Shown here: positions 36,385 through 44,466 of the stretch, piece by piece
Layout of the letters: each line of letters opens with the position of its first letter
How positions within the stretch are numbered: position 1 is the first letter of the stretch
NCBI GenBank assembly: GCA_964355075.1
Contig: CAYHCF010000007.1
Span: 46,114 to 110,113 of the forward strand
DNA: 64,000 nucleotides
From: B1 sp964355075
Lineage (GTDB): Bacteria > Bacteroidota > Bacteroidia > UKL13-3
Reading direction: 5' to 3'
Translations under genes and position numbers: made by a program
The notes under the pieces: generated by a model
What the model saw: only the letters and a program-made list of their open reading frames with translations
Told to the model about the DNA's origin: nothing
Database searches by the model: none

Positions 36385-37141
36385 AAGGTTCCTTTTCAAT
36401 TAACTCAGTCAAATTAACAATATTCAGATCAATGGTCTTACAATATTTCAGAACATCGGGAAGTGCATTCAAAGTGATTTTCTGATTATCGTGAAGCAAT
36501 AGGATTGAGCCAGATTTTAATCGACGGGTAATTCTATTGATCAAGCGGTTTCTATTTGAAATGGTGGTATCAAAACTTCGAATTGTCCAGCCAATCGAAT
36601 TCAAACCCAATTCCTTTAATACCGCCGCATATTTTGGATTGGTTACCCCAAAAGGTGGCCTCAAAAATAAGGGCGTTTTCCCGGTAAGATTCTTAATCAC
36701 ACCGGAACAACGGTTTATATCAGCAGCTAATTTTTGGCCTGAAAAAAATCCTATCCAGTTACTGTGTGAATAGGAATGATTGGCAAGCGTATGCCCATCC
36801 CGCTCCATCGATTTGAGCAATTCAGGATATTGTTCGGCCTTTTTACCTATAATGAAAAAGGTAGCTTTTACCTGATATTCTTTTAATATTTCTAAAATGG
36901 CCGGTGTGATTTCAGGATCAGGACCATCGTCGAAAGTTAACGCAATGCCTATGGGTTTACCTTTATGAACTGAATTCAGGAAGTAATTTAACTGAATATA
37001 ATAGGAGCCGAAGGCTGTAATAGATAAAGAGAAAAGCAATACCAGCCAAATACCTAAAATTAAACCCGGATGCTGAATTATAAAAAACAGCATTACAAGG
37101 ATCAGGCAAGTTGAAACCAGAAGATTAATTTTATGCCACAC
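36371..37141 (-). CDS. NodB-type polysaccharide deacetylase family protein
   Basis: 256 residues with a GTG start overlapping the upstream stop by 11 bp; an internal ATG at 37093 is an alternative. Two N-terminal hydrophobic helices (about 8-25 and 28-45) anchor it in the inner membrane. The NodB domain has LTFDDGPDPE (D71, D72), the metal-binding ANHSYSHSNW (H122, H126), the RPPFG motif and a C-terminal ILLLHDN. Members remove acetyl or related acyl groups. In this operon it may act on a sugar added by the GT2-DUF2062 protein, though the substrate is unproven. Confidence 0.9.
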   Translation of the reverse strand: MWHKINLLVSTCLILVMLFFIIQHPGLILGIWLVLLFSLSITAFGSYYIQLNYFLNSVHKGKPIGIALTFDDGPDPEITPAILEILKEYQVKATFFIIGKKAEQYPELLKSMERDGHTLANHSYSHSNWIGFFSGQKLAADINRCSGVIKNLTGKTPLFLRPPFGVTNPKYAAVLKELGLNSIGWTIRSFDTTISNRNRLINRITRRLKSGSILLLHDNQKITLNALPDVLKYCKTIDLNIVNLTELIEKEPYAGN

Positions 37142-38114
37142 AGGATGATACCAGGGTTAACCCAATATTTTTGGGATTCAGGTTATTGCAAATTAATATA
37201 TTTCTGATCGTTTTAGAAGGAAAAAGAAAATCACCCAATCCCATTCCTTTACTTTCCAGGATATCTACCGCCAGGTGCAGGCCAAATGCCGAATTAGTGG
37301 CATAAACACCAGCATATTTCTGATAGTCAATCAACTTATCTTTTTCAAAAATAAGTTCCAGGTCATGGGCAGGGGTCTCTTGAAAACTTGAAAACAGAAC
37401 CAGATCAATCTGTTTTTTATCCAGGCCGCTTGAACCCAGAAATTCAAGAATATCTTCATGAATCGAAGTACTCAGCGCAAAAATATTCACTTCTTTGATT
37501 TGAGCTATTGAATCAACCGTTTTATTCTTAGACATAACAAAAAAGGATGTACCCGAAGTGAGATGGAGATCCCCTTTACCAAGCTGAGCGGCAATTGGAC
37601 TGAGTTGTTCAATATATTCATCAGCAGCACCCACAAGGACATTCTCTAAACCTTCATCTAAGCATAACAGGGCATCCAACAATGCGTTTTCAAATGACAG
37701 CGTATTTTGCGTATGCGTCATATTATAATTGTGATTTCCTGTGATCAATGAAATCTGCCCTGCAACGGTATTATGGGTTGACTGTATAAAGGATGTTGGA
37801 GGCAATAAAGAATTCTGTATGGTAATGGCATTGTTTAAAAACTTCTCCGTGTCGAATAAGCAACCTAGGCCAGTACCTACAATAATTGCGCCCGCCTCTT
37901 CAACTTTTGCCATTTTCAAACAAGCCAATGCACTGCTTACTGACATCCGCAATGTTTCTGACATGCGGCGTAATAATGCAGCGTTAATGTATTGCTTATA
38001 ATCGGGACGGATCAATGTAGAATTAAGGGGAAGAGGCAGTAAGGTTTTAGAAAATCCTTTATGGTCGAAGGTAGGCTGATGACTGATTCCGGATGAGGCT
38101 TTTATGAAATACAT
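37131..38114 (-). CDS. Ketosynthase-like chain-length-factor homologue (no active-site Cys)
   Basis: 327 residues, thiolase fold of the ketoacyl-synt_2 type. The region that holds the nucleophile in true ketosynthases reads THTQNTLSFENAL (about 134-145), without Cys. Neighbouring motifs (AIIVGTGLGCLFDTEKFL, PTSFIQSTHNTVAGQ) are shared with the paralogue at 44467. In type II and aryl polyene systems such subunits pair with a KS and set chain length. It lies 2 bp after the KS gene at 38117, the partner expected by the ACP-KS-CLF order, which recurs at 44467-46978. Confidence 0.86.
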   Translation of the reverse strand: MYFIKASSGISHQPTFDHKGFSKTLLPLPLNSTLIRPDYKQYINAALLRRMSETLRMSVSSALACLKMAKVEEAGAIIVGTGLGCLFDTEKFLNNAITIQNSLLPPTSFIQSTHNTVAGQISLITGNHNYNMTHTQNTLSFENALLDALLCLDEGLENVLVGAADEYIEQLSPIAAQLGKGDLHLTSGTSFFVMSKNKTVDSIAQIKEVNIFALSTSIHEDILEFLGSSGLDKKQIDLVLFSSFQETPAHDLELIFEKDKLIDYQKYAGVYATNSAFGLHLAVDILESKGMGLGDFLFPSKTIRNILICNNLNPKNIGLTLVSSCVA

Positions 38115-38116
38115 CT

Positions 38117-39304
38117 CTAGATTTTATTGAAGATTAAAGAAGTATTATTCCCTCCGAAGCCAAATGAATTTGACATGACAGCCGTCATTCTATCAACTTT
38201 CTCAAATTGTATCTGAGGCACTAATTGTGTTTCTGCCATGGGATCAGAAAAATTCAGATTAGGAAGAAGCACTTTGTTTTTTATAGCCAGGGCTGCAAAA
38301 ACCGATTCAATAGCACCGGCTGCGGCAAGGGTATGTCCGGTAAAAGCTTTGGTTGAACTAAAAGGTGGAATGCTTGAACCAAAAACATTTTTTATAGCTA
38401 CTGATTCCGACAAATCATTGTTTTTTGTTCCCGTTCCATGCGCATTGATATAGGAAATATCCGAGGGCAATAAACCCGCTTTTTTTAATGCCAGTTGCAT
38501 GGCCAGAGTTGCCCCTTTTCCATCGGGTGAGGAAGCAGTTTGGTGGTAGGCATCAGCAGAATTATACCAACCCGAAAGACAACAAACCGGTTCGTTCCCT
38601 GTTTTAGAGAGGGATCTTTCATTTTCCAAAATGAGGAAGGCTGCTCCCTCTCCTAGGTTTAATCCCATACGGTTTTCATCGAAAGGTTTACACCACTCAG
38701 CATCATAGATCATCAGGGAATGGAAACCTTTCATGGTAAAATCGGCAAGGGCATCTGTTCCCCCAACAATCACTCTGTCGAGTTTCTGATTCTGGATCAA
38801 CCGTGCACCCAGCATGATTGCATTGGCAGCCGATGAACAAGCGGTAGAAATGGTATTTATATAACCGGTAATTCCGATATGTTGCGCAATGATTTCCGAG
38901 GTATTTCCACTATCATGGGTAACAATCAAATTCATATCGGGTTTTTTAAATTGCAGTACCTGCCTGTAATACTGTTCCGATTTATCCATCCCTCCTACTG
39001 TTGTTGCAGAAATAAAACCCGTGGCAATTTCTTTATCCATTTTATTGTCGCCCCACGCTTCCACTACCGCAGCAATACCTAATAAGGAAGTTCGTGAATA
39101 GGGATTTCCTTTGAGTTGATATTTTTGAATTAATTCATCGTCACTTAGTTTAACTTCACCCACTAAGTTATTGCTTTTAAAAGGAAGTATTTGTATGTGC
39201 CCGATTCCGGTTTGAGCCCCTTTTAGTCGCTGATAATTTTCGTTCAGGTTAAGGCCAATGGCTGAAACCACACCTAATCCGGTAACATAAACTTTTGTCA
39301 ACAC
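38117..39304 (-). CDS. Beta-ketoacyl-ACP synthase (FabF/B type) of module 1
   Basis: 395 residues with a GTG start. Active-site Cys156 lies in ISTACSSAAN, the first His in NAHGTGTKNND and the second in AFTGHTLAAAGAIES, so all three catalytic residues are intact. It condenses malonyl-ACP with the growing acyl chain. It follows an ACP and precedes a chain-length-factor-like gene with 2-bp spacings, a compact module. The paralogue at 45515 shares the NTACSSAANAIM-type surroundings, indicating duplication. Confidence 0.94.
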   Translation of the reverse strand: MLTKVYVTGLGVVSAIGLNLNENYQRLKGAQTGIGHIQILPFKSNNLVGEVKLSDDELIQKYQLKGNPYSRTSLLGIAAVVEAWGDNKMDKEIATGFISATTVGGMDKSEQYYRQVLQFKKPDMNLIVTHDSGNTSEIIAQHIGITGYINTISTACSSAANAIMLGARLIQNQKLDRVIVGGTDALADFTMKGFHSLMIYDAEWCKPFDENRMGLNLGEGAAFLILENERSLSKTGNEPVCCLSGWYNSADAYHQTASSPDGKGATLAMQLALKKAGLLPSDISYINAHGTGTKNNDLSESVAIKNVFGSSIPPFSSTKAFTGHTLAAAGAIESVFAALAIKNKVLLPNLNFSDPMAETQLVPQIQFEKVDRMTAVMSNSFGFGGNNTSLIFNKI

Positions 39305-39306
39305 AA

Positions 39307-39579
39307 TCAGGCTTTCATTTTTTGTATATAATCAGCCATTGTATTAACAGAATAAAATACAGATTTTCCCTGAGCAGGGTCTGTTAATTTTATCTGATAG
39401 TATTTATCCAGCAATACAATCAGCTCAAGGGCATCTATTGAATCCAGGCCCAAACCTTCCCCAAACAAAGGATCATCATCTTTTATGTCAGTAATATTTA
39501 CATCCTCCAGATTCAGTTGTTGTAAAATCCGACTTTTCAGTTCTTCATTAAATTCACTCATAGGTATATTATTTTGCAT
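39307..39579 (-). CDS. Acyl carrier protein of module 1
   Basis: 90 residues. The phosphopantetheine site is GLDSIDALELI (Ser47 from the first ATG), preceded by DDDPLFGEGLGL, a pattern characteristic of the ACPs of aryl polyene and flexirubin clusters. The first ATG overlaps the upstream gene by 11 bp; the ATG at 39561 (MSEFNEEL) matches usual ACP N-termini and may be the true start. It lies 2 bp before the KS. Confidence 0.93.
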   Translation of the reverse strand: MQNNIPMSEFNEELKSRILQQLNLEDVNITDIKDDDPLFGEGLGLDSIDALELIVLLDKYYQIKLTDPAQGKSVFYSVNTMADYIQKMKA

Positions 39580-40180
39580 ACAAATTATTCAAGGTTTCAG
39601 CCGAAAGTTTAAGATTAAGTCCATTCCGGTTTGATTCCTCCACAAAGAAAAGAAAAACTTCGGTTTCATCAATCACATTTACCCAACCGCATAAACAGGC
39701 TTTTGCGTTTTTTGAGCGTAATATCGAGCAATAATTCACAAAAAAATCCGGGTCAAAATGCGGGTTTACGATAAAAAGATTTTCGCCATACCATTTATTT
39801 CTGATCGCTAGTTCACCTATTAGAATATTGGGAAGGGTATAAACAAACAGAGCGGGGCCTGGCGCAGCGTCTTCCAGGTATGATTTTTGAAATTTTAAAT
39901 CGGTATCCGCGCTTGAATTCCGGTTTGAGAAAATCAAGGCTATCTCATCATCAGCATAAGAGCTAATTGCCGGGTTAGCCTGTTTCATTGCCTCTGTGGC
40001 CAGGAATGACGTTTTGGAAAGCAAATCCATTTTATAAAACTTTGGGTATTCAATCTGAAGTTTTTTATAAATGTCTTTTAAGAATGCCTCGGTTGTCGGC
40101 TCTTCGTTGCTCACCAGTTCCACTCCATTTACCCGGAATGTTTTGGCAATAATATGGCAATATGACGTAATAAAACTCAA
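39569..40180 (-). CDS. Truncated ketosynthase-like protein without catalytic residues
   Basis: 203 residues, TTG start within a TTGA overlap with the upstream KS stop. It aligns by eye with the N-terminal half of the chain-length-factor-like neighbours: KFYKMDLLSKTSFLATEAM corresponds to the Arg/Met-Ser helix, DEIALIFSNRNSSADTDLKF to the GTGLG...DTEKF strand-loop, and GPALFVYTLPNILIGELAI to PTSFIQSTHNTVAGQISL. No Cys-His-His triad is present, and the C-terminal thiolase half is missing. Such short proteins are recalled as 3-oxoacyl-ACP synthase-like genes in flexirubin clusters. It may be a structural partner of the KS at 40177. Confidence 0.72.
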   Translation of the reverse strand: MSFITSYCHIIAKTFRVNGVELVSNEEPTTEAFLKDIYKKLQIEYPKFYKMDLLSKTSFLATEAMKQANPAISSYADDEIALIFSNRNSSADTDLKFQKSYLEDAAPGPALFVYTLPNILIGELAIRNKWYGENLFIVNPHFDPDFFVNYCSILRSKNAKACLCGWVNVIDETEVFLFFVEESNRNGLNLKLSAETLNNLYAK

Positions 40181-41262
40181 CTCTTTTTTAAAATTAAAGA
40201 AGCGTTACAACCTCCAAAACCGGAGGCTGTTTTCAAAACAATGTTTACAGGCATCGCTTTATTTTCAGTTAATAAATTCAAGGGTTCAGAGGTTCCATGC
40301 TCAGTATATCCCAAACTTTTAATCAATAAATTTTCTCTCATCGATTTCAAACATATGGCTGTTTCAATAACACCGGCAGCTCCCAATGTATGTCCGAAAT
40401 AACCTTTAAAACTATTAACAGGTATATGGCTCATGTTTAACCTGTGAAAGGCAATAGATTCCATATCATCATTAAAATTAGTTGCGGTTCCATGGGCTGA
40501 AATAAAATCTATATCCTTTTCGGTAATTCCCGCAAGTTGCATGGTTTGTTTTACCGTCCGATAAAGGCCTTCACCTGTTCTGGATGGCCCTGAGATATGA
40601 TTGGCATCATTTGATGAAGTTCCTTCCAGGTATTCCATCGGAGGGGTGCAAAATATTTCTTTATTTTTAGAAAGAACTACCATGGCACATGCCTCTCCCA
40701 AAGAAATTCCGTTTCTGTTTTTATCAAATGGAGCACAAATTTGGTTACTCATGGCAAAAAGCGATTGAAATCCGAATAATACGAAATCAGTGATCAGGTC
40801 AATTCCTATTACGATGGCATATTCATATAAACCGGCTTTAACCAGGTTAGCGGCAGTATTTATTGCTATAACACCTGAAGAACAGGCATTTGAAATCACC
40901 AGCGGATAGTGAATCAGGCCAAAATCATGTTTTAGCCTGGCAATTGGGCGTTCGATAGCCTTGTCGATACCATTTTCCAAATCGCCTTTGGTTGTGCTGA
41001 TGATTACAATCAATTTATCTGATGATAAAATATCGTGTTCAAGGGCATCTTTTATATGAAGCAGGCAATATTTCAGGAGTGAATCAAATTTGCGAGGCAG
41101 CGTATCGCCTTTCATTTTTGACAGGAAAACATCTTCCTTGTTATAACCGGCGTTGGGAAATAATTTTACACCCGAAATATTTGAACGCAGCGCATCAAAA
41201 TTGCTTTCCATTCCAACTCCGAGCGGACTCACTATATTTTCGGCACCTATAAAAATTTTCAC
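40177..41262 (-). CDS. Beta-ketoacyl-ACP synthase (FabF/B type), short form
   Basis: 361 residues with a GTG start. Cys127 lies in VISNACSSG, the two His in SAHGTATNFND and SFKGYFGHTLGAAG, so a complete triad is present. It is shorter than the other two KS of this operon by about 35 residues in the N-terminal half. It sits between a thioesterase gene and the truncated KS-like gene, with which it overlaps by 4 bp, suggesting a heterodimer in place of a chain-length factor. Confidence 0.9.
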   Translation of the reverse strand: MKIFIGAENIVSPLGVGMESNFDALRSNISGVKLFPNAGYNKEDVFLSKMKGDTLPRKFDSLLKYCLLHIKDALEHDILSSDKLIVIISTTKGDLENGIDKAIERPIARLKHDFGLIHYPLVISNACSSGVIAINTAANLVKAGLYEYAIVIGIDLITDFVLFGFQSLFAMSNQICAPFDKNRNGISLGEACAMVVLSKNKEIFCTPPMEYLEGTSSNDANHISGPSRTGEGLYRTVKQTMQLAGITEKDIDFISAHGTATNFNDDMESIAFHRLNMSHIPVNSFKGYFGHTLGAAGVIETAICLKSMRENLLIKSLGYTEHGTSEPLNLLTENKAMPVNIVLKTASGFGGCNASLILKKS

Positions 41263-41269
41263 GCGATTA

Positions 41270-41695
41270 TCAGCTTATTATTTTATGCTCTTTTTCCCAC
41301 ATATAAAAAAAATCGGGTTTGCTTATTTCGAGCGCCCTGTCTTTTGCATTCATAAAAATCTGAACGGTTGAACCAACCGCACTTATGAGGCCCGAACTTA
41401 GGTTTGTAAGCTCATATTCGAAAATCATTTTTGCAGCCGCAGAGGGTATGTAACGGGCAATAACTTTTGCTTTCTCCCCATAATACAAAGGCGATTTATG
41501 ATCGATAGATGACTTCACAATGGGGGTAAAATATCCGTGGTTGTATATATCAAGATAATGAAGCTTGTATTTTTGGCCGAACGCTTCACGTGCGTCTTCA
41601 AAAAAACGCAGGTAGTTTCCATGCCATACTACGCCCATGGCATCGGTATCGCTGAAACGGATATTAACAGGTATTTCTACAAATAAATTTTTCAA
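41270..41695 (-). CDS. 4HBT-type acyl thioesterase
   Basis: 141 residues, TTG start in a TTGA overlap with the upstream stop. A hotdog fold with the 4-hydroxybenzoyl-CoA thioesterase motif RFSDTDAMGVVWHGNYLRFF containing the catalytic Asp, and SPLYYGEKAKVIARYIP. In aryl polyene clusters a homologous thioesterase releases or edits chains. It lies between the dehydratase-like and KS genes of one operon. Confidence 0.88.
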   Translation of the reverse strand: MKNLFVEIPVNIRFSDTDAMGVVWHGNYLRFFEDAREAFGQKYKLHYLDIYNHGYFTPIVKSSIDHKSPLYYGEKAKVIARYIPSAAAKMIFEYELTNLSSGLISAVGSTVQIFMNAKDRALEISKPDFFYMWEKEHKIIS

Positions 41696-42108
41696 GTTAT
41701 TACAATTTTCATTTCACATTCCAGTAATATATTTGACCCACAAAAGTTTTCCCCTTTTACCAAAAACACATTTTCAAATTGATGAATAACGGCTATATTC
41801 GTGTGAATCAGGGAATTAATCTGAGGTAAGGAATGAACCAAAAGCTTTGTTATGGCTCCAATAAATCCAATTTTCGGTTCTTCTTCCCTTTCGTGCTGAA
41901 GGAATCCGAAACCGGCAGCACAGGTTTGAGCAATATTTTCGATCAGACCCGGTTCCATTAATTCATTATTCTCCACGAAAATATTATCCTTTCTTACCAA
42001 AAAATCACTTTCAAATCCTGTCATAGCAGCCTCTAACAGGTTATCAATCATTACAAAGGGTTGTTTTTGAGGAATGAAGGATGTGATGATTTCTTTTGAA
42101 ATTTTCAT
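41692..42108 (-). CDS. Hotdog dehydratase-like protein (ApeP type)
   Basis: 138 residues from the ATG at 42108, which overlaps the upstream stop by 1 bp (TAATG); the longer frame is rejected. The N-terminus SFIPQKQPFVMIDNLLEA and central ELMEPGLIENIAQTCAAG match the ApeP-like 3-hydroxyacyl-ACP dehydratase family of aryl polyene clusters. It likely pairs with the ApeI-like protein at 35392 to dehydrate polyene intermediates. The downstream thioesterase is coupled through a 4-bp overlap. Confidence 0.8.
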   Translation of the reverse strand: MKISKEIITSFIPQKQPFVMIDNLLEAAMTGFESDFLVRKDNIFVENNELMEPGLIENIAQTCAAGFGFLQHEREEEPKIGFIGAITKLLVHSLPQINSLIHTNIAVIHQFENVFLVKGENFCGSNILLECEMKIVIT

Positions 42109-42977
42109 TATTGATAAAAATCGAAATAATTGAACCACTGTTCAGGGTTCAATTTTACTCTTTTTTCTAATTCTTCAATATACAATTTTGCAATTTCTTC
42201 CGGGCCGAGTTTTCCTTGTGTAGGTTTTGTGGCGCTCAGACTGTAGTGATAAAGACTTTCTTTGATGGCAAAAACGAATGAAACAGGCGCATTAAACTTA
42301 GAAGCAATGATAAATGGCCCCAAAGGAAATTTGGCAATCTTACCCAAAAATTCCATTTCCAGGTAGCGCATCCCATTCATATACCGGTCGCCATGCATAG
42401 CGATCAATTCATTGTTATTGAGTGCATTATTAATTTTTATAATATGTGATAGATCGTCTTTGATTGCAATAATATGAAACTTTGATCCACCGGTAGCGTT
42501 ATCAACTATTTGCTTTATTTTTTCTTCTTCGGCTTCAAGCATTACCACATTTATTTGGGCGCTGATTCTTTGTTTTAACAAGTTCCCCGCAGTTTCCCAA
42601 TTCCCGAGGTGAGCACTCAATAAAATTCCGCCTTTACCTCCTTCTTTCAGTTCCAGCAAATAATTTTCATTATGAAAGGTTTGAGTGTACTTTTTTTCTT
42701 TCCCTAACAAAAAGGCAATTCTATCGACAAGTGTTTGCCCAAAAACATAAAAATTTCTTCTACAGAGTCTTTTCGCTTCTTTTAGCGGAATAAGCAAGGT
42801 ATTCGTGTAAAAACCGATGATGGAATTGCGGCTTTTAGAGGCAAATAAATAATAATAAAAGCATACTATTCTTAAAATAAGATAGGTACTGCCAATACCA
42901 AAAATTTTGATTGCTAAAATAAAGATTCTATATCCCAAAGCAGTACCCTTGCTTTTGCCATCCCAATTACTCTTCAT
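42108..42977 (-). CDS. LpxL/HtrB-like acyltransferase
   Basis: 289 residues. An N-terminal hydrophobic helix (about 18-40) and the lysophospholipid acyltransferase HX4(D/E) motif as LLSAHLGNWETA; further conserved are MHGDRYMNG and FPLGPFIIASKFNAPV. This family uses acyl-ACP to acylate lipid A, and homologues recur in aryl polyene clusters where they attach the polyene to a lipid head group. The repeat-rich intergenic region lies upstream, so it may start a transcript. Overlaps the next gene by 1 bp. Confidence 0.87.
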   Translation of the reverse strand: MKSNWDGKSKGTALGYRIFILAIKIFGIGSTYLILRIVCFYYYLFASKSRNSIIGFYTNTLLIPLKEAKRLCRRNFYVFGQTLVDRIAFLLGKEKKYTQTFHNENYLLELKEGGKGGILLSAHLGNWETAGNLLKQRISAQINVVMLEAEEEKIKQIVDNATGGSKFHIIAIKDDLSHIIKINNALNNNELIAMHGDRYMNGMRYLEMEFLGKIAKFPLGPFIIASKFNAPVSFVFAIKESLYHYSLSATKPTQGKLGPEEIAKLYIEELEKRVKLNPEQWFNYFDFYQ

Positions 42978-43346
42978 TTCAATACTTAGATATTAAGAAA
43001 TTATAGATTGACAAATTGCAGATTACCATAGACTATCACCCATGGACCGATTACCGATTATTGATTACCGAATTCATCCTGCACTTATACAAATTGTACG
43101 AATAGAATTTACGAAATACGAATTGTACGAATGTACGAATTATGATTATTAAAAATACTGATAAAAGATTGCAAATTCATAAAATCGTGAATCAAAAATT
43201 ACCACCAAATACCGATTACCAATACTAATTACCAATACTAATTACCAATTACGGATTGCCAATTACTGATTACCAATTACTGATTACCAATTACTGATTG
43301 CCAATTACTGATTGCCAATTACTGATTACCCTTTACTGATTACCCT
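42978..43346. other. Repeat-filled gap inside the pigment operon
   Basis: 369 bp with no credible coding frame, unusual in an otherwise tightly packed operon. It holds scattered GATTACCGATTAC-like words at 43040-43070, the TACGAATT block at 43091-43143 and the 14-bp tandem array from 43207. A promoter for the downstream genes may lie in the non-repeated part next to the acyltransferase start. Confidence 0.8.
43091..43143. repeat. TACGAATT-type degenerate tandem repeat
   Basis: Five irregularly spaced occurrences of TACGAA(T) or close variants in about 50 bp (for example TTGTACGAAT, TTTACGAAAT, ATACGAATTG, TGTACGAATT). Irregular spacing of 7-16 bp argues against a minisatellite with a fixed unit and suits slippage or a cluster of short binding sites. 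Confidence 0.6.
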
Positions 43347-43352
43347 TTACGA
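43207..43352. repeat. 14-bp tandem repeat running into an ACP stop codon
   Basis: About ten copies of AATTACTGATTACC (13-14 bp; variants GATTGCC and CTTTACTGATTACC). The most regular copies lie at 43261-43344. The final partial copy overlaps the TAA stop (43347-43349 on the plus strand TTA) of the ACP gene. The units are contiguous with no spacers. Confidence 0.88.
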
Positions 43353-43595
43353 CTGAGCTAGTTTGCTCTCCACCAGGTTAAAAAAATCATCAAAAGAAAC
43401 AATCCCTTTAAAATCCTCCCCGGTTACCTTGAAACCAAAATTTTCTTCAATAACAACCACTAAATCAACGTAATCAAGGCTATCTAAACCCAGAGTTTCC
43501 TTTAGATTATTTGCTCCTAAAATTGCCTCTTTTTCTACCTCAAACTCTTCCGACAAAAATCTTTTTGTGGTTTCAATAATTTCTTCTCTATTCAT
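43347..43595 (-). CDS. Acyl carrier protein
   Basis: 82 residues. The phosphopantetheine Ser39 lies in LGLDSLDYVDLVV, and the rest is a usual acidic four-helix ACP (FEVEKEAILGANNLKETLGL). It belongs to a different subfamily from the two GEGLNLDSIDSIEL-type ACPs of the cluster, closer to ordinary fatty-acid ACP, and may carry a different intermediate such as the resorcinol chain. The last codon is adjacent to the 14-bp tandem repeats, and the start lies 3 bp from the stop of the gene at 43599. Confidence 0.94.
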   Translation of the reverse strand: MNREEIIETTKRFLSEEFEVEKEAILGANNLKETLGLDSLDYVDLVVVIEENFGFKVTGEDFKGIVSFDDFFNLVESKLAQS

Positions 43596-43598
43596 TTC

Positions 43599-44303
43599 TT
43601 ATCTTGTTTTTGACTCGCTGTTTAAAGACTGATTGTATAAAATGACAGCTTGCTGTCTGTGCTTTTTGGCCGAATTCATAGAACTGAAGCCAAAAAATAA
43701 AGCCATGGCACCACCAACTGTACTTAAAACCCCTAATGACCTGGTGGTTTGCCAGTAATCTATTTCATCCTGATAAAACCCAAAACCATTCGTTTTATAC
43801 TCATTGATTAACAGGGAGGTAATAATGATATTAAAGGTACCTATTATAGCAAAAGGCATTCCAGCTATAATCATAATTTTCTTCCTTCTGTCAATCAATT
43901 TTGCCAATTTTAATTCCATCATTGCCTTCTGGTTACCACTTTCACCAATAACTTCTTCAAGCATGTTATTTCTCAACCTTCGACCATCCTGATAAAAGCC
44001 TGATCCCCTCACAACAATCTTTTCATCCATTTCAACATCCCTGCTATTTTTTTTTATCTGACCTTCAGGATTCGGGTATTCTTTATGACCATTCGCAAAT
44101 TGAATAATAAATACTTCCTTTTTTGACATGACATACAAAGGACCATCGGGCATATTGAATCTTTTATACTTAATATCCGACTCGCTTATTTCTATAACCT
44201 TCACCGTCAAGGTATCTCCATTGATTTTAGTGAGGATATCCTGAGAAAAGCAAGCAGTTATGCCTGAAAAAATGAAGAACAAAAGAAATATACTATTTTT
44301 CAT
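43599..44303 (-). CDS. Membrane protein of unknown function within the pigment operon
   Basis: 234 residues from the ATG at 44303, which begins a good signal peptide (MKNSIFLLFFIFSGITACFSQ); a longer upstream frame is rejected. The mature N-terminus ILTKINGDTLTVKVIEISESDIKYKRF followed by KKEVFIIQFANGHKEY is a recurring Bacteroidota domain of unknown function. Two membrane segments follow (about 158-180 and 205-222). No resemblance to biosynthetic enzymes; it looks like a passenger between the ACP and the chain-length-factor-like gene. Confidence 0.78.
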   Translation of the reverse strand: MKNSIFLLFFIFSGITACFSQDILTKINGDTLTVKVIEISESDIKYKRFNMPDGPLYVMSKKEVFIIQFANGHKEYPNPEGQIKKNSRDVEMDEKIVVRGSGFYQDGRRLRNNMLEEVIGESGNQKAMMELKLAKLIDRRKKIMIIAGMPFAIIGTFNIIITSLLINEYKTNGFGFYQDEIDYWQTTRSLGVLSTVGGAMALFFGFSSMNSAKKHRQQAVILYNQSLNSESKTR

Positions 44304-44466
44304 TTGTATAATGGATTCAGATTTCTTGAAAAAATCACTTAAGCATTTATGAACCAATCGTTTGAAATTAATTGACATTAATATTAACTCAATTTTCAAG
44401 GCAATAGAATTTTTGCGAAAGTAGGTATTAACGATTTTAAAACCAAAAGCAACTAAACAATTCGTT

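Noticed and set aside
43207..43352. Possible CRISPR array from short tandem repeats
   Set aside because: Units are 13-14 bp, contiguous and without unique spacers; no cas genes are nearby.
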